DNA of 64,000 bases, taken from positions 1 through 64,000 of the forward strand of contig JANRLJ010000022.1 of assembly GCA_033762735.1 (NCBI GenBank). Reading direction: 5' to 3'. The notes under the pieces were generated by a model. The model saw nothing but the letters and a program-made list of their open reading frames with translations, was not told where the DNA came from and did no database searches. Positions 51,448 through 60,247 of this stretch are shown here, piece after piece; position 1 is the stretch's first letter, and the number at the start of each line of letters is the position of its first letter. The stretch is from JANRLJ01 sp033762735. GTDB lineage: Bacteria > Chloroflexota > Anaerolineae > Aggregatilineales > Phototrophicaceae. Made by a program: the position numbers and the translations under genes.

Positions 51448-52050
51448 ATGACCGACGAAACCAAAAATCCACAGGAACTCAGCAACGCCGAGGTGGAAGA
51501 CCTGGCGCGTTCTGTCCCGCGTCCTGACCAGTATCCGACCGGGCAGGCTGAAGAAGCCGCCGCACAGCTCCCGCCCGACGCCACCGCCGCTGAACAGGCG
51601 ACCGTCGCCGCGCTGGAGGTGACTGAAAAAATCAGCGAGGAATCGCCCGTCGCGCAGGCCTGGGATCAGGGCGTAACGGCGGTGGAAGTCGCCATCGAGT
51701 CGCTGGTGCAGGTGCCGGAAACCCCGGCAGAAGCCCAGGTTCACGTGCATGGCGATACGACCGTGCTGTTTGGCCGCGAATACAATATCCCGGTCTATAC
51801 AGCGGTTTTCCTCGGCCTGGGTGCGCTGACGGTGCTGGAAGTGGTGCTGGCCGAAATCATCACCAGCAATGTGAAAATACCGTTCCTGCTGGGGATTGCG
51901 ATTGCAAAGGCTGTGCTGGTCGTGCTGTTCTATATGCACTTGCGGGAGGACAACCGTCTGTTCGCGCTGGCGCTGATCCTGCCGCTGGCGATTGCGACGC
52001 TTTCCGCGCTGTTCCTGCTGGCCGTGCCGCCAGTCAGCTACAGCTTCTAA
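51448..52050 (+). CDS. Cytochrome c oxidase subunit IV
   Basis: A 200-residue protein. The C-terminal part (about 105-200) is the three-helix prokaryotic subunit IV with PVYTAVFLGLGALTVLEVVL, IAKAVLVVLFYMHLREDNRL and a final helix. The N-terminal 100 residues are Glu/Ala-rich and unusual for this small subunit, which is normally about 90-110 residues. GGAG lies five bases upstream of the ATG. It is the last gene of the cluster, followed by a terminator. Confidence 0.87.
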   Translation: MTDETKNPQELSNAEVEDLARSVPRPDQYPTGQAEEAAAQLPPDATAAEQATVAALEVTEKISEESPVAQAWDQGVTAVEVAIESLVQVPETPAEAQVHVHGDTTVLFGREYNIPVYTAVFLGLGALTVLEVVLAEIITSNVKIPFLLGIAIAKAVLVVLFYMHLREDNRLFALALILPLAIATLSALFLLAVPPVSYSF

Positions 52051-52083
52051 GGCCAGGTAAAGCAGTAATAATTGATGTTCGAG

Positions 52084-52108
52084 AAAAGGGGCACTCCAGC
52101 CCTTTTTT
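52084..52108 (+). terminator. Terminator of the oxidase cluster
   Basis: AAAAGGGGC (52084-52092), loop, GCCCTTTTTT (52099-52108), with one bulged G. Confidence 0.8.
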
Positions 52109-52172
52109 GATTCTGGATGGCTGAAACTCTGAATCGGGTTATGATACGAGACGAATCAGGGAGGCTGATTTT

Positions 52173-52919
52173 ATGCGGATTGATTTAACCGATCAGGTGG
52201 CGGTGGTGACGGGTTCGGCGCATCGGGTGGGGAAGGCCATTGCGCTGGAACTTGCGCGGCGGGGGGCACACATTCTTGTCCACTACAACAGCGCTGACGA
52301 TCACAATGCGCGCAGTACGGTACAGGAGATCAAATCGCTTGGTGTGGATGCCTATTCGGTGCAGGCCGACATTTCAAAACCAGACGGTGTGGAAACGTTG
52401 TTTGGGGCAGTGCGCGAACACTTCAAGCGGCTCGATATTCTGGTCAACAGCGCATCGGTGTTCCACAAAGGTACGCTGATGGAGGTTACGCTGGAGAACT
52501 GGCAGCGGTCGCTGGATGTCAATCTGACTGCGCCGTTTCTGTGTACACAGGCGGCGGTGCGGCTGATGCGCGAGAACAATCCACCGGGCGGCGCGATTGT
52601 CAACATCTGCGACTACGGTTCGGTGCGCCCCTGGCCGGATCGCGTCGATCATAACGTAAGCAAAGCGGGGCTGCTGATGCTGACCGAGGTGAGCGCGGTC
52701 GATCTGGGGCCGGAAAATATTCGTGTCAACGCCATTCTGCCGGGGCCGATTCTGAAAGCGCCGGACATGACCGACGAGGCCTGGAAACGCGCCGGGGAGC
52801 GCAGCCCGCTGGGACGCACAGGCTCACCGGAAGACGCGGCGCGGGCGGTGGCCTATCTCGTGAGCGAGAGCTATGTGACCGGGACAGTGGTTCACGTTAA
52901 CGGTGGTGAGCATCTGTAA
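52173..52919 (+). CDS. Short-chain dehydrogenase (pteridine reductase/FabG-like) with substituted catalytic Tyr
   Basis: A 248-residue Rossmann-fold protein. The cofactor loop is TGSAHRVGKAIA (13-24), resembling the TGSAxRxG of pteridine reductases, and NSAS is at 92-95. The catalytic Ser position is Asp147 (NICDYGS), as in PTR1 and FolM, but the YxxxK Tyr is His160 (HNVSK). The C-terminal VTGTVVHVNGG is intact. It could reduce a pterin-like or other carbonyl substrate if His or another residue replaces Tyr. It has its own RBS (GGGAGG) and is transcribed alone. Confidence 0.82.
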   Translation: MRIDLTDQVAVVTGSAHRVGKAIALELARRGAHILVHYNSADDHNARSTVQEIKSLGVDAYSVQADISKPDGVETLFGAVREHFKRLDILVNSASVFHKGTLMEVTLENWQRSLDVNLTAPFLCTQAAVRLMRENNPPGGAIVNICDYGSVRPWPDRVDHNVSKAGLLMLTEVSAVDLGPENIRVNAILPGPILKAPDMTDEAWKRAGERSPLGRTGSPEDAARAVAYLVSESYVTGTVVHVNGGEHL

Positions 52920-52931
52920 CGCGATGGCAAG

Positions 52932-53825
52932 TTAGTGTGTTTCTGAAGACGGCGCCTCGCTTTTTACGACACGATCTCGCGGGACATCCGTCGGGCCAAG
53001 CCGTTCGATGGCGTAGCCGAAGGGGTAGGTGCGGCTGCGCTGCTGCGTAAAGGTCCAGGGTTCACGGCGCGGCGGCGCAAAATAACGGATGCTCAGCGCC
53101 AGCCCTTTGAGTCCCGTGTCGATCATGCGCCGAAGGGCACTGTTGGCGCGGGGAAACCCAAAGGCCTTTCGCAGCGGGTCGTCCAGAATAGCGTAGATGC
53201 CCTCGCGCACGATTGGGCGCAGCGGCGGCGGATACCAGCCGAGAAAGACCTGAATGGTCGCCTCGCCGACGATAAAGTTGCTTTCGGCATAGCGGAAATG
53301 CTCGCGCTCGTAGGATAGGTTATATTGCTCGAAGGCTTCATAGGTGGGCGGGATGTCACGGATATTCATACGCTTGCCGACTTCGCGCCAGAAGTAGTAA
53401 TGCGCGAGGCGCTCATTGTCGGTCAGCGGACGGTAGCCATAACGGGTGATCCAGCGAATCGGCTCATAGATGAAGGTCGAGAGGACGTAGAGATAATCCT
53501 CGTTGGCAATCTGAAAGCGCCCGTGCAGATGATTCATCCGCCGCAGCGCTGCTCTGCCGCGTTCGCTGTCGTAGCCATGTTCGCCGATTTCCGCCACGAT
53601 CAGTGCCGTGTCATCATAGCGCCGCTGGCCGTGCTGCTCGAACTGTCTGGTTTGTGCCAGCAGTCTGGAAATACTGGGGACGGCATAGGTGCGGAACAGC
53701 GCGAATTCCAGCGATTTTTGCGCCAGCCAGGGGAATTCATAGCCCCCCACCAGACGCAAAATCTGGTGATGCTGTGTTTCAGGGTCAAGCTGGCGGCTCT
53801 GGTAGAGGATGTCGTAGCGTCCCAT
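52932..53825 (-). CDS. DUF2236 / oxygenase MpaB-like protein
   Basis: A 297-residue protein. It shows the DUF2236 pattern of conserved His and Arg: RLVGGYEFPWL, MNHLHG, DYLYVLSTFIYEPIRW, YYFWREVGKRM and FGFP. Members include latex-clearing and MpaB-type heme oxygenases, so a heme-dependent oxidative role is possible. ATG 53825 is chosen because the longer frame would run back over the CAP-domain gene. It starts five bases after the CAP/LysM gene stop, so the two are coupled. No signal peptide is evident. Confidence 0.8.
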   Translation of the reverse strand: MGRYDILYQSRQLDPETQHHQILRLVGGYEFPWLAQKSLEFALFRTYAVPSISRLLAQTRQFEQHGQRRYDDTALIVAEIGEHGYDSERGRAALRRMNHLHGRFQIANEDYLYVLSTFIYEPIRWITRYGYRPLTDNERLAHYYFWREVGKRMNIRDIPPTYEAFEQYNLSYEREHFRYAESNFIVGEATIQVFLGWYPPPLRPIVREGIYAILDDPLRKAFGFPRANSALRRMIDTGLKGLALSIRYFAPPRREPWTFTQQRSRTYPFGYAIERLGPTDVPRDRVVKSEAPSSETH

Positions 53826-53830
53826 CAAGT

Positions 53831-55015
53831 TTATCGTCCACGCTTGCGTAAGAACTCGAACCCGGCGGCCACGATAATGCCGACCTGCAAGGCCACCGCC
53901 ACCAGCAGCACAGGCGAAACGGTGGATTGGGATGGTACGCTGGCGGGCTGCGTCGTCGTGCCAGAGGCAGACGGATTCGACACTGCCGCCACTGCCGGAG
54001 GCGTTACCGTTGCCGCCGACCACTGCGGGGTCATCTGTGCCGGGTCGAACGTGACCGCCTGCGGCGAGGTCAGCAGCGCGACGCTTTCCGCAGCATTCGT
54101 TGAGTCAGGCGTAAAGGCGACAGGCGGCGGTAGTGTCCCGGTCGGTGTGATCGTGGGTGTTGCCGCATTGAGCGTTTCCAGCAGCACTGCCATATCGGTG
54201 ACGGGAATCGGTTCGGGGGTCGCTGCGGAAAGATCAGGCGGTGGTGGTGCGCCTTCCTGTGTCGGTGTGGGCGTAAACGTGCCATCGCGCGGCGGGACGA
54301 GGAAAATGCCGCCGATTTCCAGATCACGAATGTCGGCATCGGTCATGTTATTGATCGTCATCATGTAGGGCAAATCTGACCATGTATAACCGTAGATGAT
54401 GGCAATATCACCCAGGGTTTGCCCCGGCTGGATTTCGTGCATAATATTGCCCAGTGCATCAATGCCCACGACGAAGGACGGCGGCGCGGCAGCAGCAGCA
54501 TTACCTTCGCCGTCATTGTTCCCGCCAGCAGAAACGGGTGGCGGCGTCCACCCGGTCGGGTTGCCGAAAACCAGCACATAGGCATTCCCGCCGATGCCCG
54601 AAGCGGTGGCGATGCCGACCTCGGAATAGCCAGGGTTGGTCAGCCCGCGATAGTGAATGGCGGAATTGATCCAGAACGTCCAGGCGGTATCGACCGAGGC
54701 GAGCGTACCCATGTAGATGTTTTCACTGACGAAGGTGGAAGGATAGCCCGCAGCAACTGCCCGTGAACTCGGCGTGGAGCCGTCCGGCTGGTTATGGCTG
54801 ACGTTGCCCGTCGAGGCCATCCAGTTGGCGTGTGCCTGTGCGGCGGCGGTCAGCGCACCATTCACCGAGTAGGGGGCTAAGCCCAACCCGGCGCGTAAGT
54901 TGTTGATGCGTCCCAGAAGGTCGCCCTGTGCCTGACTGTAGGCGCCAAGCACTGACCATACAGCAAGCGCTGACAGGAGGCAGATGATCGTAAAAAGGCG
55001 AGTTTTGTCTCTCAT
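53831..55015 (-). CDS. Surface protein with CAP and LysM domains and C-terminal membrane tail
   Basis: A 394-residue exported protein. The signal peptide (FTIICLLSALAVWSVLGAYS) is followed by a CAP/SCP domain (about 35-155) with HANWMASTGNVSH, SENIYMG and IHYRGLTNPGYSEVGI. A LysM domain (about 190-240) has HEIQPGQTLGDIAIIYGYTW (in part). A Thr/Pro linker and a final membrane helix with RKRGR anchor the C-terminus. CAP domains of bacteria are of uncertain function. ATG 55015 is used; ATG 55033 is an alternative. Confidence 0.87.
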   Translation of the reverse strand: MRDKTRLFTIICLLSALAVWSVLGAYSQAQGDLLGRINNLRAGLGLAPYSVNGALTAAAQAHANWMASTGNVSHNQPDGSTPSSRAVAAGYPSTFVSENIYMGTLASVDTAWTFWINSAIHYRGLTNPGYSEVGIATASGIGGNAYVLVFGNPTGWTPPPVSAGGNNDGEGNAAAAAPPSFVVGIDALGNIMHEIQPGQTLGDIAIIYGYTWSDLPYMMTINNMTDADIRDLEIGGIFLVPPRDGTFTPTPTQEGAPPPPDLSAATPEPIPVTDMAVLLETLNAATPTITPTGTLPPPVAFTPDSTNAAESVALLTSPQAVTFDPAQMTPQWSAATVTPPAVAAVSNPSASGTTTQPASVPSQSTVSPVLLVAVALQVGIIVAAGFEFLRKRGR

Positions 55016-55230
55016 AAAATGGCATTCTAGCATGAGCCATCGGAATCGCCCATGATGGACTATCAGAGGGAAGTGGTGAAGGTCTTAAAAGTGGCTTCAT
55101 CATTTTGCCTTAAGCCCGTAACACATCTTGCCTCATGTGTGTTGTATAGAGTCTAGTATCGGTGTCAACATAAAGAAGGGATGGCAGACGGGCAATTCTG
55201 CGAATGAATTGTGGGACTGCCGGTGTGTCT

Positions 55231-55869
55231 ATGACAGATTACCATTTTCGAGCTTTATTTGTCGTCGTTGTCTGTTACCTGTTGGGATCAATCCCGACCG
55301 CTTACTTAATTGGCAGACTCAAAAAAATTGACATCTTTGCGGTTGGAAGCGGCAACATGGGCGCGACCAACGTCAGCCGCACGTTAGGCACGGGCTGGGG
55401 ATTGTTCGTCTGGTTCTGCGATTCGCTCAAGGGGATTCTGGCAATTCTGCTGGCGCGGCTGCTCATGCCCGACAGCACCGCCGCCGCGACCACCATTGCC
55501 GCCATCAGCGTGATCGTCGGCCATAACTGGTCTCTGTTTGCCACGCTGCTGACCGGGACGCTGCGAGGTGGGAAGGGCGCGGCCACCGCCCTCGGCACCA
55601 TGATTATCATCGCGCCGATTTACGTCGTCGTCGCCACGACCGTCCTGGGTGGATTGATTGTCGCTCGTACCCGCTATGTCTCGCTCGGTGTGCTGACGAC
55701 GTTCGCGCTGGCGATGCTGTGGATTATAGTGCGCATCGTGCAGCGGCAGGAACCCTGGGAATACATCTTCTATTCGCTGAGCGTGGTGGCGCTGCTGCTG
55801 CTGCGGTTCCGCGAAAACATCCAACGGCTGCTGGCGGGGACGGAACGCCGTTTGGGAGAACGCGCCTGA
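55231..55869 (+). CDS. plsY: Acyl-phosphate:glycerol-3-phosphate acyltransferase
   Basis: A 212-residue integral membrane enzyme that transfers an acyl group from acyl-phosphate to glycerol 3-phosphate, the first step of phospholipid synthesis in most bacteria. Motifs are GSIPTAYLIG, GSGNMGATNVSRTLG (about 40-54) and GHNWSLFATLLTGTLRGGKG (in part), the PlsY signature with the phosphate and glycerol-phosphate loops. Five to six helices. Start ATG 55231; GTG 55225 is possible. The following lipoprotein gene starts 15 bases downstream. Confidence 0.93.
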   Translation: MTDYHFRALFVVVVCYLLGSIPTAYLIGRLKKIDIFAVGSGNMGATNVSRTLGTGWGLFVWFCDSLKGILAILLARLLMPDSTAAATTIAAISVIVGHNWSLFATLLTGTLRGGKGAATALGTMIIIAPIYVVVATTVLGGLIVARTRYVSLGVLTTFALAMLWIIVRIVQRQEPWEYIFYSLSVVALLLLRFRENIQRLLAGTERRLGERA

Positions 55870-55883
55870 AACTGCGACTGCGC

Positions 55884-56588
55884 GTGGGGAAGAAGAGGGG
55901 AGTGGGCAAGACAGTGCTGTGCTGCTGGCTGCTTGTGGGTGCTGTTGTGCTGGTGGCCTGTGGCGCTCAGCCGCAGCCTCAACCCACCACAGCGCCAAAC
56001 ATCAGTCCTGTAGAACCTACTGGCACGCGCCTGCCGACGATTGTCCCGCCCAGCGTCCGTGCCACGCTTCCCCCTTCCTACACGCCCACCGCCAGCATTA
56101 CCCCAACGGCTATCCCCAGCCTGACGCCGACTCCGACCAACACCACCACGCCGAGCGCGGCGGAAGTGTGTGATGCGGTGGAGCCTGCCATCATCGACAA
56201 TCAGGGCGAGATCATTCTGTTTATACTGGAAACCAACCGCAGCGACGTGGGACTCAACATCGAACTGGTCAACCAGAACAATGATGAATCGCTGGAATTT
56301 CAGGTGCCGGGTGCACAGCAGAACATCGCTCCGCTGCCTGCCAATCAACTGCCGGGGGCAGGCGTCTATCGCTGGACGGTGACGGCCTTCACCGAGACGC
56401 AGCGCGGTTTATGTGAACAGACGGGTGAGTTCGAGATCAGAGTGCGCCCGCCGCTGGCACCATTGCTTGACGCGCTCATCAGCAGCGGCATCGGTGCGCC
56501 GCCAAGCCCAACACCCATTCCAACGCGCACCGCGACTCCCGAAGTCATTCCAGAGGCAACGGCTGAAGCAACGCCCGATTCGCCATAA
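55884..56588 (+). CDS. Putative lipoprotein with Thr/Pro linkers
   Basis: A 234-residue protein with a short basic stretch, hydrophobic core (CCWLLVGAVVLVA) and lipobox Cys. The mature protein starts with a Pro/Gln/Thr-rich linker. The central region (about 95-185) is an Ig-like beta domain (ILFILETNRSDVGLNIELVN, RWTVTAFTETQRGLCEQTGE). A Pro/Thr/Glu tail follows. Three in-frame GTG starts occur (55884, 55902, 55914); the first gives the best signal peptide. Function unknown. Confidence 0.65.
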   Translation: MGKKRGVGKTVLCCWLLVGAVVLVACGAQPQPQPTTAPNISPVEPTGTRLPTIVPPSVRATLPPSYTPTASITPTAIPSLTPTPTNTTTPSAAEVCDAVEPAIIDNQGEIILFILETNRSDVGLNIELVNQNNDESLEFQVPGAQQNIAPLPANQLPGAGVYRWTVTAFTETQRGLCEQTGEFEIRVRPPLAPLLDALISSGIGAPPSPTPIPTRTATPEVIPEATAEATPDSP

Positions 56589-56750
56589 ACTCGACTTTAT
56601 CCATTTTCCTTCAGAAGAGGTGATTAAGGTTCATGTTCCCCCGCCACACGTTAAAACGTGCGGCTCCAAAACGCCAAGGGCACTGAAGGGGCTAAAATTG
56701 ACCCCTTATTGATCTTCTCTAGTACATTGACCATCTAAAGCTGCCTACCT

Positions 56751-56778
56751 GTAGGGGCGCCGCGCGCTGCGCCCGTAC
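56751..56778. repeat. GTAGGGGCG palindrome, copy 10
   Basis: GTAGGGGCGCCGCG, CGCTG, CGCCCGTAC; 33 bases from the inverted-repeat element. Confidence 0.75.
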
Positions 56779-56811
56779 CCACGCAACCCAACATTCTCAT
56801 CTTGTCGGCGT

Positions 56812-56910
56812 ACTAAGTACAGTAAAAGAAGTGATGAGCAATGAGCGATGCATTTCTGAACTCGGAGAGAGGCTCGGACATCCCACATTTTCAATCTGGT
56901 TGTACTTAGT
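56812..56910. mobile_element. MITE-like element, copy 1
   Basis: The terminal inverted repeats are ACTAAGTACA (56812-56821) and TGTACTTAGT (56901-56910). The interior contains AAAAGAAG, GATGAGCAATGAGCGATG, CTGAACTC, CCCACATTTTCAAT. The copy at 63872-63966 shares the ends and most of the interior. No ORF is inside. A transposase for it is not in the window. Confidence 0.75.
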
Positions 56911-56993
56911 CCCTTTAGTGGACTTGTCTTTTCGGCAGCCATATGGCTTTAGCCTATGGCGAGAAACAATAACTGTAATTGGATAAAGTAGTC

Positions 56994-58019
56994 CTAAAGC
57001 GGTTCCTTGAGCGGGCGAACCTTATCCTGAATAATCGTCGTTTCGGGATGCAGTCCGATCAGCCAGCGTCCTAACAGCGCGACGGCGACATGTGCACCCT
57101 CCGTCGGGCGTGGATTGCCAATCGTGCCGAGTTTCAGTGTGTGTTCGCTGGGGTGCTCATCCCGCGCCACGAACACCAGCGAAAGGTGCTGCTCAATCGT
57201 CGGCTCGTGGACATAAGCCTCGAACAACAGCGTTTTGCCGCCGTCATAGGCCTGCATAAAACGGACATGCACGTCGTCAACCGTGTGTTCGCCTGGCTGA
57301 AAATGGGCGAGAATCTCCGCCGACGACAGCGGGGTTTTAATCACCATGTGGGGCATTTCGACTTCCTTCATCACGGGTACAGCAGGCGCGGGGGACGTGT
57401 TGCGAAGATAGGCGAAATAGTGGCAGGGTCGCCCGGCTTCCTGTGCCTTGCGTTCGTATTTTGTGATTACCCGGCCAGCCATCTCATGCGCCCAGCGGGC
57501 CGGCAGCAGATTGTCTAATCCTGGGGTTGCTTCCAGCAGTTCAGCCGTCATTTCCGCATAATCGAGAATATCGGTCGCCAGATACAGCGTTGCGCCCGGC
57601 TGCATCCGGCTGACGATGGCGTCCAGTGTATCGCGCTGCATCAGCCGCCGCCCGGCGTGGCGCGTTTTGAACCAGGGATCGGGGAAGTTGATATGCACCT
57701 CAGAGAGCGTGTTCGGCTCGAACAGGTGATGCAGCGCGGTTTCCGCCGAGGTATAGATCACGCGGACATTGTGCATCCCCTTGCGCGGGATGGCGCGTTC
57801 GGCCTTGACGATGCACTCATTGTTGACCTCCAGGCCGATGATGTTCGCGTCGGGGCGGGTGCGCGACAGATGCTCCAGAAAATGCCCGAAGCCGAAACCG
57901 ATTTCGAGGATCAGTGGACGCGATTCGCCGAATCGTGATTCGCTGAATAACGCAGTCCAGTCGGTCGGCCAGGGCAGGTTGCTGCTGGTGAGTTTGGGTA
58001 AGGGATTTGCGATTTTCAT
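56994..58019 (-). CDS. trmB: tRNA (guanine-N7)-methyltransferase with C-terminal extension
   Basis: A 341-residue enzyme that methylates G46 of tRNA using S-adenosylmethionine. The methyltransferase domain (about 1-215) has the SAM loop LEIGFGFGHFLEHLS, GLEVNN and the TrmB-specific NFPDPWFKTRHAGRRL at about 111-126. Residues about 218-341 form an extra domain (PLSSAEILAHFQPGEHTVDD and following). TrmB is usually 210-240 residues; longer forms occur in some thermophile lineages. The gene is alone on its strand. The start is ATG with no strong RBS. Confidence 0.93.
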   Translation of the reverse strand: MKIANPLPKLTSSNLPWPTDWTALFSESRFGESRPLILEIGFGFGHFLEHLSRTRPDANIIGLEVNNECIVKAERAIPRKGMHNVRVIYTSAETALHHLFEPNTLSEVHINFPDPWFKTRHAGRRLMQRDTLDAIVSRMQPGATLYLATDILDYAEMTAELLEATPGLDNLLPARWAHEMAGRVITKYERKAQEAGRPCHYFAYLRNTSPAPAVPVMKEVEMPHMVIKTPLSSAEILAHFQPGEHTVDDVHVRFMQAYDGGKTLLFEAYVHEPTIEQHLSLVFVARDEHPSEHTLKLGTIGNPRPTEGAHVAVALLGRWLIGLHPETTIIQDKVRPLKEPL

Positions 58020-58131
58020 TGCGCAACTATAGCGGAGTGAAAAAGACGCTACAAGGCGAAACTCTGCGGCGATCTGTGCGTAAAAACCACAGACGGGTTA
58101 TACTAAAGCGTGTAATAAACAAGGAGCGAAC

Positions 58132-58452
58132 ATGATCGTAACGACCACTCCGAATGTCGAAGGCAAGCGCGTCGTCCAGTATTTCGGCATCGTCAGCGGC
58201 GAGGCCATCATCGGTGCCAACATCGTGCGCGACTTTATGGCCGGGATCACCAACATCATCGGTGGGCGTTCCGCCGCTTATGAACAATCGCTGCGTGAGG
58301 CCAAGGACACGGCCATTCGGGAGATGATGGAACAGGCGCAGGAGATGGGCGGGAACGCCATTCTGAGTGTCGATCTGGATTACGAAACCGTTGGGCAGGG
58401 AACGATGCTCATGGTCACGGCCAGCGGCACGGCAGTGCGCATCGAAGACTGA
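58132..58452 (+). CDS. YbjQ/DUF74 family protein
   Basis: A 106-residue protein of the YbjQ family (heavy-metal-binding-like, forming pentameric rings). Landmarks are the N-terminal VTTTPNVEGKRVVQYFGIVS (2-21), ANIVRDFMAGITNIIGGRSA and AYEQSL, and the C-terminal GGNAILSVDLDYETVG. The length is the usual 100-110. AAGGAGCG precedes the ATG. The family has no established biochemical activity. It is followed ten bases later by the ComEA-like gene. Confidence 0.92.
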   Translation: MIVTTTPNVEGKRVVQYFGIVSGEAIIGANIVRDFMAGITNIIGGRSAAYEQSLREAKDTAIREMMEQAQEMGGNAILSVDLDYETVGQGTMLMVTASGTAVRIED

Positions 58453-58462
58453 GAGAGTGACT

Positions 58463-59059
58463 GTGAACGAGCCATCGCCGCGCGGGGTTATCGCCGCTTT
58501 CATCCTTGTCGCCCTGGCCGTTGTCGGCGGCGGTGTGCTGCTGTTCACGACCCGGCCAGAGTCGGTGCAGATTGTCGTCAATCCACCTGTGCCGACTTCC
58601 ACGCCCCTCCCTTCCGCCACCCCCGCGCCCCTGTCGGTCTACGTCACAGGGGCGGTCGCTAATCCACAGACGACGGTGCAGGTGCCGCCGGGGAGCCGGG
58701 TTGAAGATGTGATCGAAGCGGCGGGTGGTTTCAGCGACGAGGCCGACCTCGACCGGGTGAATCTGGCCGGGTTGGTGCGCGATGGCGATCAGATTCACGT
58801 CTTTTCGCGGGCAGCGGAAATCGAGCCAGAGTCCGTCGAAGCGCTGCCGACTGCCAGCACCAGCGGACTGGTCAACGTCAACACGGCGACACTGGAAGAA
58901 CTGGATACGCTGCCGGGTGTGGGGCCTGCACTGGCGCAAGCGGTTATCGACTACCGCGAGGCGAACGGGCCGTTTGCTGATCTTGCTGGACTGGATGAAG
59001 TCAGCGGCATCGGCCCCGCGCTGCTGGAAGACCTGGGCCCGCTGGTGACGTTTGAGTAA
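58463..59059 (+). CDS. ComEA-like protein with SLBB and helix-hairpin-helix domains
   Basis: A 198-residue membrane-anchored protein. One helix (about 11-30) is followed by a Pro/Thr linker, an SLBB-type domain (about 60-115, VTGAVANPQTTVQVPPGSR and VIEAAGGF) and a C-terminal double helix-hairpin-helix (about 134-198, LVNVNTATLEELDTLPGVGP in part). This is the ComEA order, the DNA receptor of natural transformation in Gram-positive bacteria. No comEC lies in this window. The start is GTG 58463; another in-frame GTG is two codons earlier. Confidence 0.85.
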   Translation: MNEPSPRGVIAAFILVALAVVGGGVLLFTTRPESVQIVVNPPVPTSTPLPSATPAPLSVYVTGAVANPQTTVQVPPGSRVEDVIEAAGGFSDEADLDRVNLAGLVRDGDQIHVFSRAAEIEPESVEALPTASTSGLVNVNTATLEELDTLPGVGPALAQAVIDYREANGPFADLAGLDEVSGIGPALLEDLGPLVTFE

Positions 59060-59063
59060 CCCG

Positions 59064-60143
59064 TTAACCAATCCGCTGTTCTGTCCTCGTATCGAAATAA
59101 AGTGCCTGGGCAGCATCAATCTCGCAGTAGATGGTGCTGCCCTGCTCAATCGGCTGGTCTAGCGGCACGGTCAGCGACCAGCGTTCCCCCGCCAGCCACA
59201 CCTCCAACAGATTGAACTTCTCCGCCAGGTAGGGGTGAATCAGGTCAACGACGGCGGGTGTTCCCCCTGCTTTCAGATGAATATGCGCCGGGCGCACCGC
59301 CAGCGTTACGGGATGACCATCGGGTAAATCCGAACGGAAGGGATAGCCGCCGAAGTTCTCGCCATACCAGTGTCCCCCGCGCACCTCACCCCGAAAGGTG
59401 TTGATGGACGGTGTGCCGATAAAGCCCGCCACAAATAAATTAACCGGGCTGTCGTGAAGCTGCTCATAGGTGCCGATCTGCTCGAACCGTCCTTCGCGCA
59501 TCACACCAATCCGCGAGGCCAACGCGACCGCTTCGATCTGATCGTGCGTGACATAAATCGTCGTCACCGGGAACTCGTTCAGCAGCCGCCGCAGTTCGAC
59601 CCGTGCCTCCCCGCGCAGCTTGGCGTCCAGGTTGGCGAAGGGTTCATCGCACAGCAGGATTTTCAGATCACGGGTGAGCGCCCGCGCCACCGAGACGCGC
59701 TGCTGCTCCCCGCCGGAAAGCTGACCGGGTTTACGCGCCAGCAGTTTGTCCAGGCCGATGCCCGTGATTTTCGCGATGCGCTGAATGCGTTCCGGTACTT
59801 CCGCCTCGCGGCGGCGCAGGCGCAGGAAAAAGCTCACCGAGCGGTGTGATTCCCAGTGGGGGATGAGCGCACCTTCCTGAAACACGAAGCCAATGCCGCG
59901 TTCCTGCAAGGGCACTTGCGCCAGCGGGACGTTATCGTACAGAATCGCGCCGCTGTCCGGCTGCATCAACCCGGCCACCAGCCGCAGCAGGGTGGATTTG
60001 CCGCTGCCGGATGGTCCCAGGATCGCCATCACCTGCCCGGAAGCCAGTTTCAGCGAAACGTCGTCAATGGCCGTAACAGGCGTACCCTGTCCATCGATTC
60101 GGGTAAAGCGCTTGCTGACGTGTTCCAGCGTGAGCGAAGTCAT
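59064..60143 (-). CDS. ABC transporter ATP-binding protein (sugar/spermidine/iron importer type), orphan
   Basis: A 359-residue nucleotide-binding subunit. Walker A GPSGSGKST (about 44-52), Q-loop FVFQEGALIPHW, signature LSGGEQQRV, Walker B ILLCDEPFANLD and the switch His in THDQ are all intact. The C-terminal part (about 240-359) is a TOBE/MOP-like domain of the MalK/PotA/FbpC class. No permease or binding-protein gene is adjacent, so its transporter must be encoded elsewhere. Convergent to the ComEA-like gene with four bases between. ATG 60143 is used; ATG 60167 is possible. Confidence 0.9.
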   Translation of the reverse strand: MTSLTLEHVSKRFTRIDGQGTPVTAIDDVSLKLASGQVMAILGPSGSGKSTLLRLVAGLMQPDSGAILYDNVPLAQVPLQERGIGFVFQEGALIPHWESHRSVSFFLRLRRREAEVPERIQRIAKITGIGLDKLLARKPGQLSGGEQQRVSVARALTRDLKILLCDEPFANLDAKLRGEARVELRRLLNEFPVTTIYVTHDQIEAVALASRIGVMREGRFEQIGTYEQLHDSPVNLFVAGFIGTPSINTFRGEVRGGHWYGENFGGYPFRSDLPDGHPVTLAVRPAHIHLKAGGTPAVVDLIHPYLAEKFNLLEVWLAGERWSLTVPLDQPIEQGSTIYCEIDAAQALYFDTRTEQRIG

Positions 60144-60247
60144 AAGCGGTATTCTCGTGAACGACACATGAGCAAATTATAGCGCCAGTAGAACCTGATA
60201 CGCCGCAGGCACGTACAGGAGCATAGAGCCTCAACAGGAGAACCATC

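Larger units (their letters stand above)
56589..56993. other. 405-base gap holding two repeat elements
   Basis: No gene is seen. It contains GTAGGGGCG palindrome copy 10 and a 99-base inverted-repeat element, plus an AACGT-type short inverted repeat (CCACACGTTAAAACGTGCGG near 56644-56663). Confidence 0.6.

Noticed and set aside
53325..54368. A 347-codon plus-strand frame across the DUF2236/CAP region
   Set aside because: It is antisense to two genes with recognisable domains and shows no motif of its own.
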